DNA from: Syntrophaceae bacterium UBA2208
GTDB taxonomy: Bacteria > Desulfobacterota > BSN033 > UBA1163
DNA length: 31,074 nt
Direction: 5' to 3'
Assembly: GCA_002327885.1 (NCBI GenBank)
Contig: DCUS01000096.1
Location: forward strand, 5,045 to 36,118
Within the stretch, counting starts at the first letter, position 1; every line of letters begins with the position of its first letter. Below the pieces are notes generated by a model, which had not been told where the DNA came from, made no database searches, and saw only the letters and a list, made by a program, of their open reading frames with translations. The position numbers and the translations under genes are program-made. This document shows positions 24,645 to 31,074 of the stretch, piece by piece.

Positions 24645-25316
24645 ATGACAACGGAAACCCATTTTCAAAAAGAATTGGAAGAATTGAAGGATAATCTGCT
24701 TAAGATGGCAGCCTTAGTCGAAGAGGCAATCCGTGATTCTATTCAATCCTTGGTCGGAAGAGATTCTGATCTTGCCCAGAAGACGTTTGAGTTTGAAGAT
24801 CGAATTAACAAGATGGAAAACGCCATTGATGATATGTGCTTGAAACTCCTCGCCTTAAGACAACCGATGGCGATCGACCTCCGGTTCATCACCTCGGCGA
24901 TGAAAATTATTACCGACTTAGAGAGAATGGGTGATCAGGCCGTCAATATCGCTGAACGCGCCATCTCCTTAAACCAGGAACCTCAACTCAAACCTTATAT
25001 CGATATTCCCCGAATGGCCGAGATCACCGAATCCATGGTCAGGGATGTGCTGGATGCTTTTGTCCATCGAGACTCCAAACTGGCCCGTTCCGTCTGTGAA
25101 AGGGATGACCTGGTCGACGGATTAAATGATCAAGTGGTTCGAGAACTTCTTACTTATATGATGTCAGATCCCAAAACCATTTCCCGGTCTGTTCATTTGA
25201 TGATCGTATGCCGGTGTCTTGAGCGAATCGCAGACCATGCGACGAATATTGCCGAAGATGTGATCTTCATGGTGGATGCATTGGTCATTAAGCATCATGC
25301 CGATGTTAAAGATTAA
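24645..25316 (+). CDS. phoU: Phosphate signalling protein PhoU
   Basis: 223-residue cytoplasmic helical protein with the two PhoU three-helix repeats. Metal-site motifs are DRINKMENAIDD and TDLERMGDQAVNIAER in repeat one, and DDLVDGLNDQV and CRCLERIADHATNIAED in repeat two. PhoU links Pst transport to PhoR and restrains uptake when phosphate is plentiful. It is the last gene of the pst region, 73 bp after pstB3 with a hairpin between, and has AAAGGAGG before ATG 24645. One PhoU serves both Pst sets here. Confidence 0.95.
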   Translation: MTTETHFQKELEELKDNLLKMAALVEEAIRDSIQSLVGRDSDLAQKTFEFEDRINKMENAIDDMCLKLLALRQPMAIDLRFITSAMKIITDLERMGDQAVNIAERAISLNQEPQLKPYIDIPRMAEITESMVRDVLDAFVHRDSKLARSVCERDDLVDGLNDQVVRELLTYMMSDPKTISRSVHLMIVCRCLERIADHATNIAEDVIFMVDALVIKHHADVKD

Positions 25317-25506
25317 TGAATGAAGGAGGCAAATCGGAATCTAAAAATTAGCTTAACGAAGATTGGCTGGTTTTTAACACCCTGCCAGAAATCCAACACA
25401 GAATACCTCGTAAACAGCTAAACAGGCCAACATTTTTTAAATTTCACCACGGCCAACCACTCAATAATTTTAAAGAATCCCAATTTAACACTTTTCCTCT
25501 GTCCCC

Positions 25507-25522
25507 TGGCACATGCTTTGCT
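25507..25522 (+). promoter_or_regulatory. Sigma54 promoter for amt-glnB-glnD
   Basis: TGGCACATGCTTTGCT has GG at 25508-25509 and GC at 25520-25521 with exactly 10 bases between, matching the -24/-12 consensus nearly perfectly. The predicted start point is about 25533, 24 bp before the amt start. An enhancer site was not recognised. Confidence 0.8.
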
Positions 25523-25556
25523 CTACGTTTCTCCTTAAGTGATAAGGAGGGATAAG

Positions 25557-26861
25557 ATGAAAGTATTCTTGCTTCTATTTTTATTCATGGGGTTATTCAT
25601 AGCAGGTTCTGCATTGGCGGAAGCAGTGGAGGTTCCCAAAGTGGATTCAGGAGATACTTCCTGGATTTTAATTTCTTCAGCTCTGGTCATGCTCATGACA
25701 CCCGGGCTTGCCCTCTTCTACGGAGGAATGGTGAGATCCAAAAATGTTCTTGGAACCATCATGCAGAGTTTCATCGCTCTCGGAGTCATTACCATCCAGT
25801 GGGTTCTTTATGGATATAGCCTTGCCTTTGGACCGGATATCGGAGGTGTCATTGGAAGTCTTGATTGGATTGGGCTGAGAGGCGTGGGACTTGACCCCTT
25901 CCCCGATTACTCCGCCACGATTCCCCATCAGGCATTTATGATCTTCCAGATGATGTTTGCTATAATCACTCCGGCGCTGATCACCGGTGCATTTGCTGAA
26001 AGATTTAAATTTAAGACTTATCTTGTCTTCCTCGTCCTTTGGGCAACATTCGTCTACGACCCTCTCGCTCACTGGGTGTGGGGGGGGGGCGGTTGGATCA
26101 GGAACCTTGGCGCCCTCGATTTCGCCGGGGGACTCGTGGTTCACGTCAGCTCAGGCATCGCAGCCCTGGCGGCGACACTCGTGGTGGGAAAAAGGAAGGG
26201 CTACGGCGACGAGCCTATGCCCCCCCACAACCTCACCATCACACTTCTGGGTGCAGCGCTTCTCTGGTTTGGCTGGTTTGGTTTCAATGGAGGAAGCGCC
26301 GTGACATCGGGTTCTCTCGCAACCAATGCGTTTGTGGTAACACACATATCAACGGCTGCCGCCGCTCTTTCTTGGATGATCGCCGAATGGGCCTGTCGGG
26401 GTAATCCGACTGTACTCGGTGCCGCATCGGGCGCGGTAGCTGGATTGGTTGCCATTACCCCGGCCTCTGGGTTTGTTGGACCCATCTCGGCCATCATCAT
26501 TGGACTGGTTGGTGGTGTCCTTTGTTATTACGCCATTACCCTGAAGTCCAGACTCGGATACGACGACTCCCTCGATGTCGTGGGCGTCCATGGAGTGGGT
26601 GGTACGTGGGGGGCGCTGGCCACCGGGTTATTCGCCTGCAAAGCGATCAATTCAGCAGGCAATGACGGCTTTCTCTATGGAAATTTCTCACTGATCGGGA
26701 TTCAGGGATTGAGTGTCGTTTCTGCCTGGATCTATTCCTTTGTGGTGACATGGATCATCTTAAAGATCCTGGATTGGACCATGGGGTTAAGGGTGCCCGA
26801 AGAACATGAGATCAATGGTCTGGATTTAAGTCAGCACGGAGAGGCAGGATATTCTTTCTAA
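25557..26861 (+). CDS. amt: Ammonium transporter
   Basis: Amt/Rh family ammonium channel of 434 residues with a signal peptide (LFMGLFIAGSALAEA) and eleven predicted helices. Family motifs are FYGGMVRSKNVLGTIMQSF, ITGAFAERFKFKTYLVF, DPLAHWVWGGGGW, VVHVSSGIAAL (first pore histidine) and GVHGVGGTWGALATGLF (second). ATG 25557 is preceded by AAGGAGGG. A run of ten G bases at 26080-26089 encodes the WGGGG segment. It heads a unit with glnB and glnD behind a sigma54 promoter, so expression in nitrogen limitation is expected, and PII (GlnB) probably gates it directly. Confidence 0.95.
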   Translation: MKVFLLLFLFMGLFIAGSALAEAVEVPKVDSGDTSWILISSALVMLMTPGLALFYGGMVRSKNVLGTIMQSFIALGVITIQWVLYGYSLAFGPDIGGVIGSLDWIGLRGVGLDPFPDYSATIPHQAFMIFQMMFAIITPALITGAFAERFKFKTYLVFLVLWATFVYDPLAHWVWGGGGWIRNLGALDFAGGLVVHVSSGIAALAATLVVGKRKGYGDEPMPPHNLTITLLGAALLWFGWFGFNGGSAVTSGSLATNAFVVTHISTAAAALSWMIAEWACRGNPTVLGAASGAVAGLVAITPASGFVGPISAIIIGLVGGVLCYYAITLKSRLGYDDSLDVVGVHGVGGTWGALATGLFACKAINSAGNDGFLYGNFSLIGIQGLSVVSAWIYSFVVTWIILKILDWTMGLRVPEEHEINGLDLSQHGEAGYSF

Positions 26862-26873
26862 TCGATAGTAAGA

Positions 26874-26950
26874 AGTCCGGAGTTCAGGGTTCGGAGTAAA
26901 AATAAAAGTCCAATACTACGAACTCCCAACTCATCAGTCCGAACTAATAC
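26874..26950. repeat. Heptamer array D between amt and glnB
   Basis: Eleven 7-bp units. The left half has AGTCCGG, AGTTCAG and GGTTCGG; the right half has units such as CTACGAA, CTCCCAA and GTCCGAA, which are the same type read on the other strand. The two halves could fold into an imperfect hairpin. The array starts 12 bp after the amt stop and ends just before the glnB ribosome site. Confidence 0.7.
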
Positions 26951-26961
26951 AGGAGGCATCA

Positions 26962-27300
26962 ATGAAAAAGATCGAAGCCATTATCAAGCCATTTAAACTG
27001 GAGGAGGTAAAGAATGCCTTGACCAAAATCGGTGTCCAGGGAATGACCGTAACTGAGGTTAAGGGATTCGGGAGGCAAAAAGGCCATACAGAAGTCTACC
27101 GGGGAGCCGAATACAAGATCGATTTCCTCCCCAAGGTTAAGATTGAATTAATTACCAGCGAAGAAATTGTTAATCAAGCGACCGAAACCATTGAGCGGGC
27201 TGCCAAAACGGGAAAGATCGGGGATGGGAAAATCTTTATCTCCCAGGTGGAAGAGGTCATCCGGATTCGAACCGGAGAACGCGGAAGAGATGCAATGTGA
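26962..27300 (+). CDS. glnB: Nitrogen regulatory protein PII
   Basis: 112-residue trimeric PII signal protein that senses ATP/ADP and 2-oxoglutarate. The T-loop carries Y51 (RGAEYKIDFLPK), the uridylylation site; the B-loop is TGKIGDGKIF (82-91) and the C-loop IRTGERG. AGGAGG precedes ATG 26962. Linkage to amt resembles glnK, but sequence alone does not separate GlnB from GlnK. It overlaps glnD by four bases, placing the modifying enzyme directly after its substrate. Confidence 0.95.
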   Translation: MKKIEAIIKPFKLEEVKNALTKIGVQGMTVTEVKGFGRQKGHTEVYRGAEYKIDFLPKVKIELITSEEIVNQATETIERAAKTGKIGDGKIFISQVEEVIRIRTGERGRDAM

Positions 27301-29885
27301 CAGGGATTCGGATGGAAGCTCAACTCGGCATCACCAGAAGTGGCCTGGTCGATCTCAAGAAGAGGATGGTTCAAACCAGAATCAGCCATTCTTTTCCCAG
27401 GGAATTCTTTCGCCAAAATTCTAATATGATGGATGGCCTGGTGAGAAGGGCTTTCCAGAACGCCCATTCGCAAGTTGACATTCCATCCATTTGCCTCATC
27501 GCCGTAGGAGGTTATGGCCGGGGGGAGTTAGCCCCGCACTCAGATATTGATCTCCTCCTCCTCTATTCCACCCCCCAAAAGGACGAGCTTTCCCCCTTCG
27601 TTGAAAAAGTCCTTTATCCTCTCTGGGATTTGGGATTGGATGTCAGCTGCAGTTCAAGGTCCATCCCTGAATGCTTAAAAATGGCTCAATCGGATTTATA
27701 CATAAAAACAAGCTTGATTGATGGTCGCTACCTGGATGGAGAATATGAACTCTTTCGAAATGTAACCACCCGCTTTATGAAAGAGGTCCTCCACCAAAAG
27801 ATTCGCCTATTCGCAATATCTTTGGACAAAGAGCTTCGCATCCGCCACCAAAAATATGAAGATCCGAATTATGCCCTCGAGCCTAACATCAAGGAGGGAG
27901 AAGGAGGGTTGAGGGATTTTCAGATCGGCCGATGGTTGATCAGGGCCAAATATAGAACCGATCGCTGGGATTCTATCTTATTCCCGGATCATTCCCAAAT
28001 GTTGGAGAAAAGCGTGCAATTCCTCTGGGCAGTTAGAAACCACCTGCACCTTCTCAGCGGCAGGCGAGAGGATGATTTTACATTCGAATTGCAGGAGAGG
28101 ATCGCCCCACTCCTTGGTTTTTCACATGGCACGACGGGAATTGAGGAGATGATGAGGCAATATCACCTGTCTGCCCAGAAAATTTCAAACTTTGTTGGTA
28201 ATATTCTCGATCGCACCCTCTTTGAACCTTCCTGGGTTAGAAAAATTTTCTTTTTCTTCCAACGAAAAAAGATTGATGCCCATTTCGGGACGACGGATGG
28301 AGAGCTTCACCTCCTTGACCCTATCACATTCAAGAAAGACCCCGCCCAACTGATGACTCTCTTTCAACATTGCCAGACCTACCAGGCCAAGATGGATTTC
28401 CGGACTGAAGAAGCCGTCATGGAGGCCCTCCCCTTTATAGGTGATTTCTTCAGAAACTCAGTAAAGGTCAATCAAACTTTCCTCTCCATCCTTAGAAAGG
28501 GAGAAAAGGTGGGTCCGCTCCTGAGAAAGATGCACGAACTGGGGTTTCTCTCTCAGTTTATCCCTGAATTCTCAGAAATCGAGGGGAAAGTCCATTATGA
28601 CCTCTATCATGTCCATCCTGTTGATATCCACTCCATCTTAGCGGTGGAAGAACTGGAAAAATTAAAAGCGGGCGACTACCAGAAAGAATATCCTTTACTC
28701 ACTTGTTTGATGCAGGAGGTCGAAAAACCGGAGATACTTTTTTTGACCACACTTCTTCATGACCTCGGAAAGGGGAAGGAGGGGGACCATTCTCTTCTCG
28801 GTGCAGAAATGACCCAATGCATCGCTCCACGCATGGGACTTTCTTTAGAAGAAAAAGAATGCATTGAATTCTTAGTGAGACATCACCTTATGATGGTGGA
28901 AACAGCCATCCGGAGAGATCTTCATGATGAACAAATCATCTTGCGTTTTGCGAAAGAAGTAGGGAATTCTGATCGATTAAAACTTCTTTACCTTCTGACT
29001 TTTGCGGATATCAAAGCCGTTGGACCAGAGGCCTGGAACTCCTGGAAGGACACCCTTCTGAAGGAGTTATTTCTGAAAACCTCACGTTTTTTAGAGAGAG
29101 AATCTGTCAGCGGGCATTTTTCAAAAAAAGAGGAGAGTGTCATAAACCTGAAAGAATATCTATCTCCTGGAATATTTTCGGAATACGGAGAGCATCTTCC
29201 AGATCGATACCTCTCCTGCTATTCTCCCGAAGAGATTTCCCATCATATCGAGATGGCGCACTCCATTGAGAAAGAGCATCTCCGGGTAGAATGGGAAACA
29301 ACCCAGGAGGTCCGGGCAAAAGTCACAGTGTGCACAAAGGATCGTTATGGACTATTTTCAAAAATCACAGGTGCGATGCTTTTGAATCGCCTGAACATCC
29401 TCGAAGCGCAGATCCATACCTGGGGAAACGGGATGGCTCTCGATACATTTTGGGTGGAGGATGTTACGCAAGATTTACCAAGACGTCTTTGTCAATTTAA
29501 AAAAGATTTGGAAGAGATTTTAACTGGAAAATTATTTTTGAAAGATCTCCTTTGTCATGGGAATGAATCAAACGGGCTCAAGCAAAAAATTGTTCCCAGG
29601 GTCCCAGAGGAAGTGAAAGTCAATAATCAGGATTCCGATTTTTATACGATTCTTGAGGTGGCGGGTGGAGACCGGCTGGGCATTCTTCATGATATCACTC
29701 AAGGGCTGACCGACCACGGATGTAATATCCATTTTGCAAGGATATCGACCCTGGGAAATCAAATTGTAGATGTCTTCTACGTTCAAGATCAATGGGGGGA
29801 AAAAATAGTTGAAAGGAACAGAACGGACCAGCTTAAAAAAACGATTTTCAATTATCTCCCCTCCCGGAAAGAAAACCCGCCATAA
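27297..29885 (+). CDS. glnD: PII uridylyltransferase / uridylyl-removing enzyme
   Basis: 862-residue bifunctional nitrogen sensor. The nucleotidyltransferase has GGYGRGELAPHSDIDLLLLY (71-90). A GlnD-type helical region follows. The HD hydrolase domain is at about 480-500 (FLTTLLHDLGKGKEGDHS) with RHHLMM further on. Two C-terminal ACT domains that bind glutamine lie at about 670-730 (TVCTKDRYGLFSKITGAML) and 780-845 (VAGGDRLGILHDITQGL). GTG 27297 overlaps the glnB stop; ATG 27312 is an alternative that loses five residues. The length is normal for GlnD. It is the last gene of the amt unit. Confidence 0.94.
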   Translation: MTGIRMEAQLGITRSGLVDLKKRMVQTRISHSFPREFFRQNSNMMDGLVRRAFQNAHSQVDIPSICLIAVGGYGRGELAPHSDIDLLLLYSTPQKDELSPFVEKVLYPLWDLGLDVSCSSRSIPECLKMAQSDLYIKTSLIDGRYLDGEYELFRNVTTRFMKEVLHQKIRLFAISLDKELRIRHQKYEDPNYALEPNIKEGEGGLRDFQIGRWLIRAKYRTDRWDSILFPDHSQMLEKSVQFLWAVRNHLHLLSGRREDDFTFELQERIAPLLGFSHGTTGIEEMMRQYHLSAQKISNFVGNILDRTLFEPSWVRKIFFFFQRKKIDAHFGTTDGELHLLDPITFKKDPAQLMTLFQHCQTYQAKMDFRTEEAVMEALPFIGDFFRNSVKVNQTFLSILRKGEKVGPLLRKMHELGFLSQFIPEFSEIEGKVHYDLYHVHPVDIHSILAVEELEKLKAGDYQKEYPLLTCLMQEVEKPEILFLTTLLHDLGKGKEGDHSLLGAEMTQCIAPRMGLSLEEKECIEFLVRHHLMMVETAIRRDLHDEQIILRFAKEVGNSDRLKLLYLLTFADIKAVGPEAWNSWKDTLLKELFLKTSRFLERESVSGHFSKKEESVINLKEYLSPGIFSEYGEHLPDRYLSCYSPEEISHHIEMAHSIEKEHLRVEWETTQEVRAKVTVCTKDRYGLFSKITGAMLLNRLNILEAQIHTWGNGMALDTFWVEDVTQDLPRRLCQFKKDLEEILTGKLFLKDLLCHGNESNGLKQKIVPRVPEEVKVNNQDSDFYTILEVAGGDRLGILHDITQGLTDHGCNIHFARISTLGNQIVDVFYVQDQWGEKIVERNRTDQLKKTIFNYLPSRKENPP

Positions 29886-30021
29886 TTCGTTTTTCCGTCT
29901 ACCCACCCAACCTTTTCCGTGGAACCCTCCTTGAAAATTTTACTTCCAAAATAAATGGAAATAGTGTATTTTAAATTGCAAATTCTACAGTGATAGTGAA
30001 CGATTCAAAAAAGGAGAACCC

Positions 30022-30267
30022 ATGAAATTTTATTTAAAATGGATTAACCCTATTGTAGCAATTGTCATTTTACTTATTTGCTCATGGATTTATTTTGGGG
30101 GGTACTTTATTAGTTTCGACAAAAAATCCGCATTTATGGAAGGCAAGAACATCATTGATCCAGGAGAGATGGGGTTTTCAATGTACTTTTTTGCAAAAGG
30201 ATTATTCTGCTCATCCATGCTTTTTCTTTTTGGACAATTTCTAAAAAGAAAAATTTTTAAGGAATAA
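30022..30267 (+). CDS. Small membrane protein, unknown function
   Basis: 81 residues with two hydrophobic segments (about 9-30 and 53-73) joined by a polar loop (DKKSAFMEGKNIIDPGEMG) and ending in a basic tail (LKRKIFKE). AAAAAGGAGAACCC before ATG 30022 supports it being real. The N-terminus is basic, so both ends are probably cytoplasmic. I recognise no family. It is 136 bp after glnD and converges on the coiled-coil gene; the base composition is more AT-rich than its neighbours. Confidence 0.6.
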   Translation: MKFYLKWINPIVAIVILLICSWIYFGGYFISFDKKSAFMEGKNIIDPGEMGFSMYFFAKGLFCSSMLFLFGQFLKRKIFKE

Positions 30268-30304
30268 CAAAAATTTTCTGACCGCTTCATCCCCTTGCAT
30301 TTTT

Positions 30305-30338
30305 CCCCGTATCATCTTAAAAGCCTCCGTCTTCGGGT
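30305..30338 (-). repeat. Decayed partial copy of the structured element
   Basis: Read on the minus strand, this gives GAAGACGGAGGCTTTT and then AAGATGATACGGGG, which aligns without gaps to the 3' end of copies 1 and 2 (about 25 of 33 bases match copy 2 by eye; ATGATACGGGG is identical to copy 1). The rest of the element is not recognisable. It lies between two convergent genes. Confidence 0.55.
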
Positions 30339-30360
30339 TCGAGATGAATGGAGAAACCCC

Positions 30361-30699
30361 CTATTTGGGCAACCCTGCCAGAAATTCCTTGATTAACATT
30401 TCATTTCTGTTCTGGGTCTTTTGCATTTCACCCAATTCCAAATTTTCAAGAGTTAATTTCATCCGTTTGTTTCGGAGCCGAGTCATTTCAACGTCCAAAT
30501 ATCGAATGGTGTTTGCAATCGCCTCTGCCATGGAGGAGATGGCCTCTTGAGCCTTTTCAAAGGTCTCCTTGTCAAGGTAGGCGCGATTCAAATTGTGGAA
30601 TCGTTCAAAGAATCTCTGGAGCCTCTCCAGTTCTTCTTTCTTATCCTTCTTTTTCGAATCCAGCTTCTTCACATATTCCAAAAATTTGTCTGTTTCCAT
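30361..30699 (-). CDS. Predicted coiled-coil protein, unknown function
   Basis: 112 residues, highly charged and helical throughout. Residues 10-40 (KKLDSKKKDKKEELERLQRFFERFHNLN) and 55-105 show heptad-like spacing of L, I, M and F. There are no cysteines, no signal peptide and no membrane segment. I recognise no family. A good promoter lies upstream (30740-30768), which supports expression. ATG 30699 has GGGAGAG before it. It is divergent from the gene that starts off the right edge and convergent with the small membrane protein. Confidence 0.65.
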   Translation of the reverse strand: METDKFLEYVKKLDSKKKDKKEELERLQRFFERFHNLNRAYLDKETFEKAQEAISSMAEAIANTIRYLDVEMTRLRNKRMKLTLENLELGEMQKTQNRNEMLIKEFLAGLPK

Positions 30700-30739
30700 A
30701 AATTTCTCTCCCGAGTTTTATAATTCAACCTTTGTATTA

Positions 30740-30768
30740 AATCTATGAGAATGGCCCCCATTTGTCAA
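30740..30768 (-). promoter_or_regulatory. Sigma70-type promoter for the coiled-coil gene
   Basis: On the minus strand TTGACA (30768-30763, perfect) and TAGATT (30745-30740) are separated by 17 bp, and the predicted start point is about 35 bp before the gene. Confidence 0.5.
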
Positions 30769-30943
30769 TTCTTTTATACAAAAGTTTAGGGGGTTTGCTT
30801 TTTTTTAAACAAGTTGTCTAAAATCCATCACTTATTTTCGATGATAGATTCCTTCACTAAATTTATTTTTTTTGGTCCGAAATAATTATAAACAATCTCA
30901 ACGAGTTACAAACAATAAAGCGGATCTCCAGGAAAATGGCAAG

Positions 30944-30959
30944 TGGCATAATATTTGCT
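30944..30959 (+). promoter_or_regulatory. Sigma54-type promoter for a gene beyond the right edge
   Basis: TGGCATAATATTTGCT has GG (30945-30946) and GC (30957-30958) with 10 bases between; it departs from consensus mainly by T for C at the sixth base. It would give a leader of about 100 bases ending at the ribosome site at 31061. Confidence 0.55.
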
Positions 30960-31060
30960 CTTAATATTAAAATATGTTGAGGGTTGAAGCAGACAAGGGC
31001 GTCTTCTCCTGAAGTTCTTCCAGGAATCAAAAGAGGCCCTATTTCTTATATCTCTAATAA

Positions 31061-31074
31061 AAGGAGGAAGAGAT
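31061..31074 (+). promoter_or_regulatory. Ribosome binding site of a gene starting at the window end
   Basis: AAGGAGG (31061-31067), five bases of spacing, then AT as the last two bases, probably the first two of an ATG. From the nitrogen genes just before, glnA is a plausible but unverified guess for this gene. Confidence 0.55.

Noticed and set aside
28129..28146. TGGCACG resembling a sigma54 -24 element inside glnD
   Set aside because: The matching GC element is not at the required spacing, and it lies within a coding region.

Overview
The window looks like chromosome of a Gram-negative anaerobe, most likely a deltaproteobacterial or Desulfobacterota-type lineage. This is inferred from gene content: a GAF-type kinase paired with a sigma54 activator, a membrane polyferredoxin next to a Tat-exported DUF362 protein, glutamine-dependent NadE, GlnD/PII control, and frequent TTG starts. 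There are no rRNA or tRNA genes, no CRISPR array and no intact transposase. I had no database access, so the lineage call is moderate.

Layout. 1-6.5 kb (+): glutamate dehydrogenase, a GAF-GAF histidine kinase, an NtrC-family sigma54 activator, and NadE. 6.5-10.3 kb (-): an FmdB-type zinc ribbon, a DapA-family lyase/synthase, a DUF5661 protein, a Fur/PerR-family gene broken by two in-frame stops, and an exported alpha/beta hydrolase. 10.6-13.5 kb (-): remnants of an SDR epimerase and of a PIN-domain protein, then a NapH/NapG-like polyferredoxin overlapping a DUF362 gene. 13.7-25.3 kb: the phosphate region, with phoB-phoR, a convergent tandem-ACT protein, pstSCAB (set 1), a second set in the order pstB-pstS-pstC-pstA-pstB, and phoU. 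25.5-29.9 kb: amt-glnB-glnD behind a good sigma54 promoter. 30-31 kb: two small unknown genes, then a second sigma54-type promoter and a ribosome binding site pointing off the right edge.

How it works together. PhoR/PhoB plus PhoU probably control the two Pst transporters; three TGTAA half-sites at exact 11-bp spacing precede pstS1. Amt, PII and GlnD form a nitrogen-sensing unit, and the NtrC-family regulator in the window is a candidate activator for the sigma54 promoters.

Unusual content. (1) A ~105-bp structured repeat has two full copies in the pst region (one before each pst set) and a decayed copy near 30.3 kb; base changes between the full copies mostly preserve pairing. (2) Four arrays of degenerate 7-bp units lie at or just after stop codons, two of them switching strand to form hairpins. 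(3) Three PstB paralogues, of which two have altered catalytic motifs (signature loop in one, Q-loop in the other). (4) A decayed Fur-family regulator whose promoter still looks intact.
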